64,000 bases of DNA from an uncultured Oceanisphaera sp. (GTDB lineage: Bacteria > Pseudomonadota > Gammaproteobacteria > Enterobacterales > Aeromonadaceae), in assembly GCF_947495715.1 (NCBI RefSeq), contig NZ_CANLZU010000003.1, positions 62,001 through 126,000 on the forward strand. The letters run 5' to 3'. A program made the position numbers and the translations under genes. Below the pieces are notes generated by a model, which searched no databases, had not been told where the DNA came from, and was given only the letters and a program-made list of their open reading frames with translations. Below, piece by piece: positions 1 through 8,018 of the stretch. The first letter of the stretch is position 1, and each line of letters starts with the position of its first letter.

Positions 1-156
1 ATGACCCTCTATGTAGGCTGGCACCTGCTGAAACACCTGCGCACCCTGCTGGCGGGCGGTGAGGCCCACCGGGTCGACACCATTCCCGAACCGGCCGAGG
101 TGACCGAGTTCAAGCTGCTCACGGAAGAACAGAAAGGAGAGAAGTTCCATGGTTGA
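1..156 (+). CDS. dctQ: TRAP transporter small permease DctQ, C-terminal end only
   Basis: The reading frame is open from base 1 and ends at a TGA at 154-156, so only about 51 C-terminal codons are present; the rest lies outside the window. The tail is hydrophilic after a short aromatic helix end (YVGWHLLKHL), as expected for the cytoplasmic end of a four-helix DctQ subunit. Its stop overlaps the dctM start by 8 bases (ATGGTTGA), the usual coupled arrangement in TRAP operons. The identification rests mostly on its position before dctM and dctP. Confidence 0.8.
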   Translation: MTLYVGWHLLKHLRTLLAGGEAHRVDTIPEPAEVTEFKLLTEEQKGEKFHG

Positions 157-1447
157 AATTGCGATTCTGGCCTTTGCCGTGCTGGTGATTTTGCTCACCA
201 TCGGCGTGCCGCTGCCCTATTGCTTCGGCGCAGGTCTGATGGTGATGAGCCTGGTGGGAGACGCCACCATGAAAGGCACCATGCTGTGGGGCTTTAACCA
301 ACTGGCCACCCCGGTGCTGCTGGCGGTCCCCCTGTTCGTGTTTGCCGGTACCCTGATGAGTGTCAGCGGCATCGCCGGCAGTCTGCTCAAGTTCGTCAAC
401 CTGTTCGTCGGCCGCATTCGTGGCGGTCTGGGCGTGGTGGCGTCGGTCAGTTGCGCCATTATCGGCGCCATTTCCGGCAGTGGCCTCACCGGCATCGCCG
501 CCATCGGACCGCTGCTGATCCCGGAGATGGAGCGTCAGGGCTATCCCCGCGCCTACGCCACCGCACTGATTGCCAACTCGTCCATTCTGGGCCTGCTTAT
601 CCCGCCCAGCGTCACCATGATCGTCTACGGCTGGGTTACCGAAACCTCGATTCTGGCCAGCTTTCTCGCCACCCTGGGGCCGGGCCTGCTGATCATGTTC
701 AACTTCGCCCTGGTCAACCTGTTCATGGCGCGCAAGTTCCCGCTGGTACTGGACGATCCCAAGCCGTTCAACGAAGCCATTCGCGAAGGCGCCGCCCGCA
801 CCGTACACGCCCTGCCGGCGCTGCTGATGCCGGTAATCATACTGGGCGGTATCTACGGCGGCATCATGACCCCCACCGAGGCGGCGGCCATCGCCGTTAT
901 CTATGCCATTCCGGTCGGCTTCATGATCTACAAGGGGCTGACCTGGCGCAGCTTTATCGAGTCCGGCAAGGAGTCCGCCACCGCGGTTGGCGCCATCCTG
1001 ATCATGGTGCTGTTCAGCCTGATGCTCAGCCAGATCTACGTGATGGAAGACATTCCCCAGGCGCTGGTAGATGCCATCTTCGACATCACCACCGACAAGG
1101 TGCTGCTGCTGATCATGGTCAACCTGTTCCTGTTCCTGATTGGCATGGTGGTCAACGACGTCACCGCCATCATACTCACGGCGCCCCTGCTGCTGCCGCT
1201 GATGTCTGCTCTGGGTGTCACCCCCATCCAGTTTGCCGCCATCATGGGCGTCAACACCGCCATGGGGGGCGTGACCCCGCCCTATGCCAGCATCCTTTAC
1301 ATGGGTGCGCGCATTGGCAAGGTGCCCTTCACCCAATTGATCAAGCCCGCCATGATACTGCTGCTGTTCGGCTACCTGCCGGTAGTGGTGCTGGTCTCGG
1401 TATGGCCGGATCTGTCTGAATATATACCAGCCCTGTTTGGCTACTGA
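149..1447 (+). CDS. dctM: TRAP transporter large permease DctM
   Basis: A 432-residue protein that is almost entirely hydrophobic and has the usual length of DctM, the 12-helix subunit that carries a substrate across the inner membrane using the sodium gradient. The family's glycine-rich repeats are visible, for example CAIIGAISGSG near residue 100 and GVNTAMGGVTPPYAS near residue 370. It overlaps dctQ by 8 bases and is followed 17 bases later by dctP, so the three form one operon. TRAP systems usually take up organic acids or zwitterionic compounds such as ectoine or amino-acid derivatives. The oxidoreductase genes downstream suggest an amino-acid-like substrate, but the sequence does not name it. 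Confidence 0.95.
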   Translation: MVEIAILAFAVLVILLTIGVPLPYCFGAGLMVMSLVGDATMKGTMLWGFNQLATPVLLAVPLFVFAGTLMSVSGIAGSLLKFVNLFVGRIRGGLGVVASVSCAIIGAISGSGLTGIAAIGPLLIPEMERQGYPRAYATALIANSSILGLLIPPSVTMIVYGWVTETSILASFLATLGPGLLIMFNFALVNLFMARKFPLVLDDPKPFNEAIREGAARTVHALPALLMPVIILGGIYGGIMTPTEAAAIAVIYAIPVGFMIYKGLTWRSFIESGKESATAVGAILIMVLFSLMLSQIYVMEDIPQALVDAIFDITTDKVLLLIMVNLFLFLIGMVVNDVTAIILTAPLLLPLMSALGVTPIQFAAIMGVNTAMGGVTPPYASILYMGARIGKVPFTQLIKPAMILLLFGYLPVVVLVSVWPDLSEYIPALFGY

Positions 1448-1464
1448 TCCTCAAGGAGAACACC

Positions 1465-2466
1465 ATGAAAAAACGGATTGAATACACCACCCTGGCCAAG
1501 AGCCTGCTGTTGTCGCTGACCCTGGCCGGCACCGTCGCCGAGGCGGCCACCCTGAAAATTTCCCACGTGCGGCCCCAGGGTACCGCCATCGACCAGGACG
1601 TGCGTCAGCTGTCCGACGAGCTGAAGGCCGCCACCGATGGCGATCTCAAGCTCAAGGTCTATCCGGCCAACGCCCTCGGCGACTATACGGTGGTACAGGA
1701 GCGGGTCAGTCTGGGCGCCATCGATATGGCGGTGCAGCCGCCTTCTGCCGGCGCCGACAAGCGCTTTCAGGTCATCTACATGCCTTACATGGTGAAAAAC
1801 TGGACCGATGCCCGCGAGGCCTACACTCCGGGTTCACCGCTGCGCAACACCATCAACGAGCTGTATCAGGCGCAGGACATCAAGGTACTGGCCGCCTGGC
1901 CGGTGTACTTCGGCGGCATCGCCCTCAACCGGGACGTGGAACAGGTCGCCGATCCGAGCCATGACAAGGGCGTGAAGCTGCGGGTGCCGCCGATGAAGTC
2001 GTTCCAGCTGCTGGCCGACAACACCGGCTTTATCGGCTCGCCCCTGCCCTTCTCCGAAGCCTTTACCGCGGTACAGACCGGGGTAGTAGACGGCGTTATG
2101 GGCTCGGGTGCCGAAGGCTACTACGCCTCCTTCCGCGACGTCACCAAGTCCTATGTGCCGCTCAACACCCACTTCGAAGTGTGGTTCCTGCAGATCAACG
2201 CCGAACGCTATGCGGATCTGGATGATGCCGAGCGCGCCGCTCTGGATCAGGCCGCCCAGGCCTTTGAACAGCGTCGCTGGGACTCCGCTCAGGCCGATCA
2301 GGCCGCCTACGAGCAGCGTCTGGCCGATGCCGGCGCCAACATCGTTGCGGTGACCGATGCCGATATCGACGCCTATGCCGATGTGGCCCGTGAACAGATC
2401 TGGCCCGAGATCATGAAAGACATCGGCACCGACTGGGCCGAGCAGGTTCTGGCTTCATTCAAGTAA
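1465..2466 (+). CDS. dctP: TRAP transporter periplasmic substrate-binding protein DctP
   Basis: A 333-residue periplasmic solute-binding protein. It has an N-terminal signal peptide (KKR, a hydrophobic stretch, and a probable cleavage after AEA near residue 28) and the DctP-family fold, including the central segment LRVPPMKSFQLLADNTG and PLPFSEAFTAVQTGVVDG around residues 170-210, which carries the ligand-contacting region. The start follows AAGGAG at a good distance. It ends the dctQMP operon; the following 180 bases hold a palindromic repeat and then a run of oxidoreductase genes on the same strand. Binding specificity cannot be read from the sequence. Confidence 0.95.
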   Translation: MKKRIEYTTLAKSLLLSLTLAGTVAEAATLKISHVRPQGTAIDQDVRQLSDELKAATDGDLKLKVYPANALGDYTVVQERVSLGAIDMAVQPPSAGADKRFQVIYMPYMVKNWTDAREAYTPGSPLRNTINELYQAQDIKVLAAWPVYFGGIALNRDVEQVADPSHDKGVKLRVPPMKSFQLLADNTGFIGSPLPFSEAFTAVQTGVVDGVMGSGAEGYYASFRDVTKSYVPLNTHFEVWFLQINAERYADLDDAERAALDQAAQAFEQRRWDSAQADQAAYEQRLADAGANIVAVTDADIDAYADVAREQIWPEIMKDIGTDWAEQVLASFK

Positions 2467-2497
2467 ATCCGCTTCAACTGCACTTTCTCGCAGCAAG

Positions 2498-2601
2498 ACA
2501 GGAGTCAGGAGCCGATAAGCAGACCCTCTACGCCAGGGATGGCGTAGTGGAGCCCCCAGGGATGGGTTTATGGCGAGTCTGCATTCGGGCCTGACTGCTG
2601 T
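2498..2601. repeat. Short palindromic repeat, copy A1
   Basis: A 104-bp imperfect palindrome between dctP and the FAD oxidase gene. The outer arms are ACAGGAGTCAGG and CCTGACTGCTGT (11 of 12 pairs). A second pair of arms, GCAGAC and GTCTGC, encloses a hairpin with stem CTACGCC/GGCGTAG and loop AGGGAT (2528-2547), followed by the shared core CCCCCAGGGATGGG. Related copies lie at 9456-9557, 19669-19771 and 47077-47182. Confidence 0.9.
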
Positions 2602-2647
2602 AACCAATTCGGGAAAGGTTATTTACTCCATTTTGCCAAAGGAGAAC

Positions 2648-3778
2648 ATGATGTCGGTTCGCAACCATGCCAGCCGCAACGAGACCGATGTGGCCATCAT
2701 CGGCGGCGGTCTGGTGGGCATGTCCCTGGCCTACGGCCTGTTGCGCCAGGGCAAAACGGTCACCGTCTTCGACGAGGGCGATCAGGCGCTGCGGGCCTCT
2801 CGCGGCAACTTCGGTCTGGTCTGGGTACAGGGCAAGGGTGACACCTGCCCCGAGTATGCCCGGCTGTCCCGGCTGTCGGCCCGGCTCTGGCCGGAGCTTG
2901 CCGCCAACCTGCAGCAGGATACCGGCATCGATATCGAGCTGCAGCAAGGCGGCGGCCTCTATGTCTGCCTCGACCAGCAAAGCCTGCAGCAGCGGGCCGA
3001 CATGCTGGCCAGGATGCAACAGGACGCCGACGGCGACTATCCCTTCGAGGTACTGAACGCCGAGCAGGCCCGGAAAAAGGAACCGGCACTGGGGCCCGAT
3101 ATCGCCGGCGCCACCTGGTCGCCGATGGACGGTCACCTCAACCCGCTGCTGTTGTTCCGGGCCCTGCATCAGGCCTTTGAACTGCACGGCGGAAGCCTGA
3201 TTAACGGCCAGCCGGTGCAGCATATCCAACCCCGGCAGCAGGGCGGTTTCGACATCCGGCTGGATGACAGCCGCTGGCAGGCCCAAAAGGTCGTGCTGGC
3301 CGCCGGACTCGGCAACAAGGCGCTGGCCCCTCAGCTGGGTCTGCATGCGCCGGTTGAGCCCAATCGCGGTCAGGTGCTGATCACCGAGCGACTCAAGCCC
3401 TTTATCAGCTACCCCACCGGCCATGTGCGCCAGACCGGCGAAGGCACTGTGCAACTGGGTGACTCCAAGGAAGACGTTGGCCTGGATACCGGTACCACCG
3501 CCGAGGAGCTCGGCAAGATTGCCGCCCGCGCCATCCGCATGTATCCGGTGCTGGAAAAGGTGCGGCTGATCCGCGCCTGGGGCGCCCTGCGGGTGATGAC
3601 TCCGGACGGTTATCCCATTTATCAGCAGTCGGCCCGCTATCCCGGCGCCTATGTGGTGACCTGCCACAGCGGCGTGACCCTGGGTGCCGTGCATGCCGGC
3701 CCTCTGGTCGACTGGCTGCTTGGCAAAGACACAGATATTTCCCTGGAGGCGTTCAGTGCAGATCGATTCCCCCTTTAA
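2648..3778 (+). CDS. FAD-dependent amino-acid/amine oxidase (DAO family)
   Basis: A 376-residue flavoprotein of the D-amino-acid oxidase fold. The FAD-binding motif VAIIGGGLVGMS is at about residues 15-26, and the C-terminal FAD motif (RAWGALRVMTPDGYPI followed by HSGVTLGAVHAGPL) is present. An open frame continues upstream to 2570, but the start at 2648 (or the adjacent ATG at 2651) follows AAAGGAG and is preferred; the upstream part is repeat sequence. The gene overlaps the next gene by 23 bases. Together with the small [2Fe-2S] protein and the larger NAD/FAD protein it matches the three-subunit dehydrogenase layout known from hydrogen cyanide synthase, opine oxidase and D-hydroxyproline dehydrogenase. 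This would be the catalytic subunit that oxidises a C-N bond. The substrate is unknown. Confidence 0.88.
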   Translation: MMSVRNHASRNETDVAIIGGGLVGMSLAYGLLRQGKTVTVFDEGDQALRASRGNFGLVWVQGKGDTCPEYARLSRLSARLWPELAANLQQDTGIDIELQQGGGLYVCLDQQSLQQRADMLARMQQDADGDYPFEVLNAEQARKKEPALGPDIAGATWSPMDGHLNPLLLFRALHQAFELHGGSLINGQPVQHIQPRQQGGFDIRLDDSRWQAQKVVLAAGLGNKALAPQLGLHAPVEPNRGQVLITERLKPFISYPTGHVRQTGEGTVQLGDSKEDVGLDTGTTAEELGKIAARAIRMYPVLEKVRLIRAWGALRVMTPDGYPIYQQSARYPGAYVVTCHSGVTLGAVHAGPLVDWLLGKDTDISLEAFSADRFPL

Positions 3779-4088
3779 CCGCCTGGCCACCGCCCCTGCC
3801 GGGGCCGTCACCATAGAGATCGACGGCCAGTCCTTTACCGCCCGCGAGGGCGACTCGGTCGCCGCCGCCCTGCTAGCCGCCGGTGCCGTGCCGTCGCGTA
3901 CCACACCGGTGTCAGCCAGCCCCCGCGCACCCTACTGCATGATGGGGGTCTGTTTCGAATGCCTGGTCGAAGTCGATGGCCTGGCCAACGTGCAGGGCTG
4001 CATGGTGCAGGTGACCGACGGCATGCAGGTACGCCGCCAGTCCGGGGCCCGAGAACTGACAGAGGGAGATTTCCATGAAGCAGTATGA
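3756..4088 (+). CDS. Small [2Fe-2S] ferredoxin-like subunit of the FAD dehydrogenase
   Basis: A 110-residue protein starting at GTG 3756, which is preceded by CTGGAGG; no suitable ATG exists in this frame. Four cysteines at about residues 61, 66, 69 and 82 form the C-x4-C-x2-C-x12-C plant-type [2Fe-2S] pattern, after a short ubiquitin-like N-terminal part (EIDGQSFTAREGDSVAAALL). The family is the HcnA/SoxX-like electron-transfer subunit that is always coded beside a DAO-type oxidase and an NAD/FAD protein. It overlaps the upstream gene by 23 bases and the downstream gene by 14, indicating translational coupling of a heterotrimeric complex. Confidence 0.9.
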   Translation: MQIDSPFNRLATAPAGAVTIEIDGQSFTAREGDSVAAALLAAGAVPSRTTPVSASPRAPYCMMGVCFECLVEVDGLANVQGCMVQVTDGMQVRRQSGARELTEGDFHEAV

Positions 4089-5469
4089 TCTGGTGATCGT
4101 CGGTGCCGGTCCGGCGGGCATGGCGGCGGCCACCGCCGCCGCCGAGCAGGGTCTGACCGTCGCCGTGCTGGACGAACAGGCCGCTCCCGGTGGCCAGATA
4201 TACCGCGCCATCTCGGCGCCCGCGCCGCAGGATGAAAAGATACTGGGGCCGGACTACTACCAAGGCCGCCAGCTGCTGGCGCCGTTCAACCAGGCCGGGA
4301 TAGACTACATTCCGTCCGCCACCGTGTGGGAAATCACCCGCGAGCGGGAAGTCCGGCTATCGGCACAAGGCCAGGCCCGCACCCTGCAGGCGGGAAAAAT
4401 ACTGCTGGCCACCGGCGCCCAGGAGCGTCCGGTGCCTTTCCCCGGCTGGCAGCTGCCCGGGGTGATGAGCTGTGGCGCCGCCCAGATCATGCTCAAGACC
4501 AGTGGTCTGACGCCGCCGGCCCCCCTGGTGCTGGCCGGCAGCGGCCCGCTGTTGCTGTTGATCGCATTGCAGCTGCACAGAGCCGAAGTAGAGATTGCCG
4601 CCGTGCTCGACACCACTCCCAAAGAGAACTACCTCAAGGCCGGCCGTCATGTCGGTGGTGCCCTGCGCGGCTGGAGAATGCTGCTCAAGGGGCTCGACTA
4701 CATGGCCCGACTCAAGGGCTCGGGCGTACGCTGCCTGAGCCGGGTGAGCGGGCTGAAGGCCGAAGCCGATGAACACGGCAAGCTGGCCCGAGTGCGCTTC
4801 ACCCACAAGGGCAAAGAGCAGACGCTGAACGCCACCAGCCTGCTGGTACACCAGGGCGTAGTGCCCAATGTGCAACTGAGCCGGGCCATCGGCATCGACC
4901 ACCAGTGGGACCAGCAGCAGTTATGCTGGCGTCCTGTTACCGATAGCTGGGGCGAGACCGATATTTCGGGTATCTTCATCGCCGGTGACGGCGCAGGTAT
5001 CGGTGGCGCCGTGGCCGCCGAACAGGCCGGTCGGCTGGCCGCCTGGCAGATTGCCCATCAGCTGGGCAAACACAGCCCGGGCGATAGAGACAGGCTGGCC
5101 GAGCCGGTGCGCCGCACCCTGGCCCCGACACTGGCGATTCGCCCCTTCCTCGATGTGCTCTACCAGCCCGCCGGAGAGTTTCTCACTCCGGCCGACGAGA
5201 CCCTGGTGTGCCGCTGCGAAGAGGTCACCGCCGGTGACATTCGCCGCTTTGCCCTGCAGGGCTGCACCGGCCCCAACCAGACCAAGGCGTTCAGCCGGGT
5301 CGGCATGGGCCCCTGCCAGGGCCGCATGTGCGGCCTGACGGTGGCGCAGATTATCGCCGATACCCGCCAGACCACCCCGGCCGACGTGGGCTATTACCGT
5401 ATTCGCTCGCCGATCAAGCCGCTGACTCTGCAGGAACTGGCCAGCTTGGGCGATAACGACTCGAAATAA
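4075..5469 (+). CDS. NAD/FAD-binding oxidoreductase subunit with C-terminal iron-sulfur domain
   Basis: A 464-residue pyridine-nucleotide-disulfide-type flavoprotein. The FAD motif VGAGPAG is at about residues 9-15, and the GD motif ([19 protein letters not shown]) is at about 302-320. The C-terminal part has a four-cysteine BFD-like [2Fe-2S] set: CRC near residue 380, then CQGRMC near 410. This matches the HcnB/SoxA-like alpha subunit of three-part amino-acid or opine dehydrogenases. It would pass electrons between the DAO subunit, the ferredoxin subunit and an acceptor. The upstream gene overlaps its start; RidA follows after 76 bases. Confidence 0.9.
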   Translation: MKQYDLVIVGAGPAGMAAATAAAEQGLTVAVLDEQAAPGGQIYRAISAPAPQDEKILGPDYYQGRQLLAPFNQAGIDYIPSATVWEITREREVRLSAQGQARTLQAGKILLATGAQERPVPFPGWQLPGVMSCGAAQIMLKTSGLTPPAPLVLAGSGPLLLLIALQLHRAEVEIAAVLDTTPKENYLKAGRHVGGALRGWRMLLKGLDYMARLKGSGVRCLSRVSGLKAEADEHGKLARVRFTHKGKEQTLNATSLLVHQGVVPNVQLSRAIGIDHQWDQQQLCWRPVTDSWGETDISGIFIAGDGAGIGGAVAAEQAGRLAAWQIAHQLGKHSPGDRDRLAEPVRRTLAPTLAIRPFLDVLYQPAGEFLTPADETLVCRCEEVTAGDIRRFALQGCTGPNQTKAFSRVGMGPCQGRMCGLTVAQIIADTRQTTPADVGYYRIRSPIKPLTLQELASLGDNDSK

Positions 5470-5545
5470 GCCAACGAATACCACCCAACGCAACACCGGC
5501 CGCCGAGCCTCAAGTTCGGCGGCTGCAACCTTTTCAGGAGACACC

Positions 5546-5902
5546 ATGACCCTAGTACGCCATCACACCAGCGCGCGCATGAGCCGCACCGTCATTCACA
5601 ACAACACCGTTTACCTCTGCGGCCAGGTGGCCGAAGACCGTACTCAAGGCATTGCCGAGCAGACCCGCACCATGCTGGCCAAGGTCGACACCCTGCTGAA
5701 CGAAGTCGGCAGCGACCGCCGGCATCTGCTGAGCGCCACCATCTACGTGAAGGACATGAGTCTGTTCGCCGAGATGAACCAGGTATGGGACGCCTGGGTG
5801 CCCGCCGGTCACGCCCCGGCCCGCGCCTGTGTGGAAGCCGCCATGGCCAACCCCGAACTGCTGGTTGAAATCTCGGTCATCGCCGCCATTCCCGAAGCCT
5901 GA
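5546..5902 (+). CDS. RidA/YjgF/Rid family enamine/imine deaminase
   Basis: A 118-residue Rid-family protein. The signature PARACVEA with its catalytic arginine is near residues 90-97 and is followed by the usual LLVEISVIA strand. Rid proteins hydrolyse reactive imines or enamines released by flavin oxidases and PLP enzymes, which suits its place after a three-part amine dehydrogenase. The start follows TCAGGAGACACC. The stop TGA at 5900-5902 shares its last base with the first base of a long palindromic element, so the gene's 3' boundary coincides with the element's end. Confidence 0.93.
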   Translation: MTLVRHHTSARMSRTVIHNNTVYLCGQVAEDRTQGIAEQTRTMLAKVDTLLNEVGSDRRHLLSATIYVKDMSLFAEMNQVWDAWVPAGHAPARACVEAAMANPELLVEISVIAAIPEA

Positions 5903-6235
5903 TACTAAAAAATTAAATAACTGATCTATTTGGTTGCTCTGAAAAGGTCGGACAAATGGCCAGCTCCGCCGACACGCCGTGAATACCTCCATGTAGGCTC
6001 CGCCGCGCCATCCTTGGCGCGGAGGGTCGGCGGAGCAGATCCCTTCGTCCTCCTTGAAGCTCCGGCGTTGCCTGTAGGCGCCATTCTACGGGCAACTCGG
6101 TACTCCTGAAGAGGCAGCAGAGATCGACTACCACGACCGTGAAATGCCAGGGACGGCATTTCCGAGCCCCCATGGATGGGTTCATGGCGTGTCGTGGGAG
6201 GCGGCTGTGTTGCCTCTAAACTCGGGATTGAAAAT
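5902..6235. repeat. Long composite palindromic element, copy R1
   Basis: It starts with a terminal sequence ATACTAAAAAATTAAATAAC followed by TGATCTATTTGG, which matches copies R2, R4 and R5. Inside are a GTCGGCGGAG-armed hairpin with the core stem CCGCGCC/GGCGCGG around loop ATCCTT, a middle hairpin, and a module with the core stem GAAATGCC/GGCATTTC. The right end degenerates after GTTGCCTCTAAACTCGGGATTG. It fills most of the spacer 5903-6344. Between it and the terminator at 6292 I see nothing else. Confidence 0.85.
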
Positions 6236-6291
6236 AATCAGATGTTTATTCACATTGGTATGATTCCCTGCTAAGAATCGGCCCCTGGCAT

Positions 6292-6316
6292 AAAAAAACC
6301 GGCCCGAGTGGGCCGG
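6292..6316 (-). terminator. Rho-independent terminator of the cupin operon
   Basis: On the minus strand the stem GGCCC/GGGCC, extended by flanking CC/GG pairs, is followed by a run of seven T. It lies 29 bases beyond the cupin stop and ends the long minus-strand operon. Confidence 0.85.
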
Positions 6317-6344
6317 CAAAGTAGTGCCTGGAGACGTACTTCCA

Positions 6345-6695
6345 TCAGGCCAGTCCGTGCAACTCCTTCCAGTTGCCCGGGTGAACCACATAACCGAACA
6401 GGGCATGGCCGCCATACACCAGTTCGGTGCCTTCGGGGATCCACAGCATCTGGCCGGGGCGCACTTCGTGCTTCTTGCCGTTGGCGGTCAGTTCGAAGCA
6501 GCCTTCAATCACGAACACCACTTCGTCATACAGCACGGTCCAGGCCACTTCGGCCCCTTCCCAGCGGGCGAAGCCCACCCCGATGTTCGGGGAAACCTCG
6601 GGGCTCAGCGCCCGGGCCACATAGGCGGCACCCGGCGGGCCACCACGAAAGCTGAACTCCAGCTCCTTGCTGTCGATCACTCTGACTTCACTCAT
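6345..6695 (-). CDS. Small cupin-domain protein
   Basis: A 116-residue single-cupin protein with the beta-barrel sequence LYDEVVFVIEGCFELTANG near the middle and VRPGQMLWIPEGTEL after it; it resembles EutQ-like cupins. The start at 6695 overlaps the stop of the preceding flavin oxidase in an ATGA arrangement and follows GGAGCGAATT. A longer frame from 6716 lies inside that gene and has no better ribosome site. Typical cupin metal histidines are mostly replaced, so an enzyme role is doubtful; a binding or stabilising role is possible. It is the last gene of the minus-strand catabolic operon. Confidence 0.85.
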   Translation of the reverse strand: MSEVRVIDSKELEFSFRGGPPGAAYVARALSPEVSPNIGVGFARWEGAEVAWTVLYDEVVFVIEGCFELTANGKKHEVRPGQMLWIPEGTELVYGGHALFGYVVHPGNWKELHGLA

Positions 6696-8008
6696 AATTC
6701 GCTCCGGCTCTGCCATTTGGCCAGGGCAATACGACTTCTTACCCCCAGCCCCAGAAAAGGTTCGGGCGGGTTGATGCTCGGCATGCCGGTCACCTGCTGA
6801 ATATCACGCAGCTGGGCGGAGTCCGCCCCCACCGCCAAATCGGCCAGCAAGGTGCCGGAAATAGTGCCCCAGGCCGCCCCCACGCCGTTGTCACAGGCGC
6901 TGGCATAGACGCCCTCTTCCAGCTGCCCGAAGAAATTGGTGAAATTACGGGAGATGGCATAAGTCCCGCCCCAGGTATGGGTGAACGGCACCTCGGCCAG
7001 ATCCGGATAACGGGCCAGAAACGCCTGGCGATGATCCGCCTGAATGCGCCGGCGCATGCCGTCACTGGTACTGCCGCCATACTGGGGCACATGCTTGTAG
7101 CTGTTGCGGATCAGAATGCGCCGGTCGGCAGTCATCCGCAGCGTGGTGCCCGCATGATCGGCCGGGGTCAGGCCCCAGTTCAGCTTGCCGCCGTAACGCG
7201 CCAGCTCGGCGTCGGTCAGTGGCCGGGTCCAGCTGGCAAAGGTCATCACCGGCAACAACCGGTTTTTGAGGTAACCGAACTCGCGGGTGAAGATACTGGT
7301 GCCCAGCAGCAGTTTTGGCGCCTGAATTTCGCCTTCATCGCCCAGCAGGCGCCACTTGCCGTCCTCTTTTTGCAGGGAGCAGATCGGCGACTGCTCGAGC
7401 AGCTCGACATTGTCCGGCAGGTTGTCGGCCATGCCGCGTACCAGCGCCGCCGGCTGCATCAGATAACCACCGGGGGTAAAGATGGCACGGCTGTAATAAG
7501 AGGTGCCCAGCACCGCGCTCAACTCGCCGTGATCCACCTTGCGATAGGGCTCGCCCAAATCTTTCATCAGGTGCTCGAAGTGATCGAGAAAGGCCTCGCC
7601 CCGCTCGCCCACCGCGCCTTGATATTTGCCGACCGCCGACCACTGGCAGTCGATGCCGTGACGCTGCACCAGACTATCCAGCTGGGCGATGGCAGAGCGG
7701 TTCAGCCCCAGCAGCTTCTGCTTGTGGGCCGGGTCCGGATGCTCCAGTGCAAACTTGTGCGGCAGGTCGATGACGAAGCCGGAATTCCGTCCGGAGGCCC
7801 CTTCGGCCGCCCGCTGGGCATCCACCAGCACGATGCGTGCCTGTGGGTAATGCTCGGCCAGGCGACGGGCCGCCGCCAGGCCGGCAAAGCCCGCGCCTAG
7901 CACCGCATAGTCGGCCTGCTGCACGCCCTTGAGCCGGGTCACCGGTGTGGCCGGCGGCAGAGCCTGATACCAGCCGCAGCTGTGGTCATCTTTGGGTAAG
8001 TTGATCAT
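6692..8008 (-). CDS. FAD-dependent amine oxidase (gamma-glutamylputrescine oxidase-like)
   Basis: A 438-residue DAO-superfamily flavoprotein. The FAD motif AVLGAGFAGLAAARRLAE lies at about residues 35-52, and GRNSGFVIDLPH at about 73-84. The C-terminal FAD-contact segment HTWGGTYAISRNFTNFFGQ precedes ACDNGVGAAWGTISGTLLAD. This layout is that of PuuB/OrdL-type oxidases, which oxidise secondary or primary amines to aldehydes. The start follows AGGAACAGAAG. It sits 10 bases after the rubredoxin-reductase gene and overlaps the cupin gene, so it is in the operon with the Rieske oxygenase and aldehyde dehydrogenase. A substrate made by oxygenase dealkylation is an attractive but unproven guess. Confidence 0.87.
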   Translation of the reverse strand: MINLPKDDHSCGWYQALPPATPVTRLKGVQQADYAVLGAGFAGLAAARRLAEHYPQARIVLVDAQRAAEGASGRNSGFVIDLPHKFALEHPDPAHKQKLLGLNRSAIAQLDSLVQRHGIDCQWSAVGKYQGAVGERGEAFLDHFEHLMKDLGEPYRKVDHGELSAVLGTSYYSRAIFTPGGYLMQPAALVRGMADNLPDNVELLEQSPICSLQKEDGKWRLLGDEGEIQAPKLLLGTSIFTREFGYLKNRLLPVMTFASWTRPLTDAELARYGGKLNWGLTPADHAGTTLRMTADRRILIRNSYKHVPQYGGSTSDGMRRRIQADHRQAFLARYPDLAEVPFTHTWGGTYAISRNFTNFFGQLEEGVYASACDNGVGAAWGTISGTLLADLAVGADSAQLRDIQQVTGMPSINPPEPFLGLGVRSRIALAKWQSRSEL

Positions 8009-8018
8009 CTTCTGTTCC

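Noticed and set aside
119-1336. Long minus-strand ORF rich in His, Gln, Gly and Asp opposite dctM
   Set aside because: Composition is that of an antisense frame of GC-rich membrane-protein codons; there is no ribosome site, and dctM on the other strand is certain.
2528-3904. 458-codon minus-strand ORF opposite the FAD oxidase
   Set aside because: Shadow of a GC-rich gene; it starts and ends without regard to the operon and has no domain.
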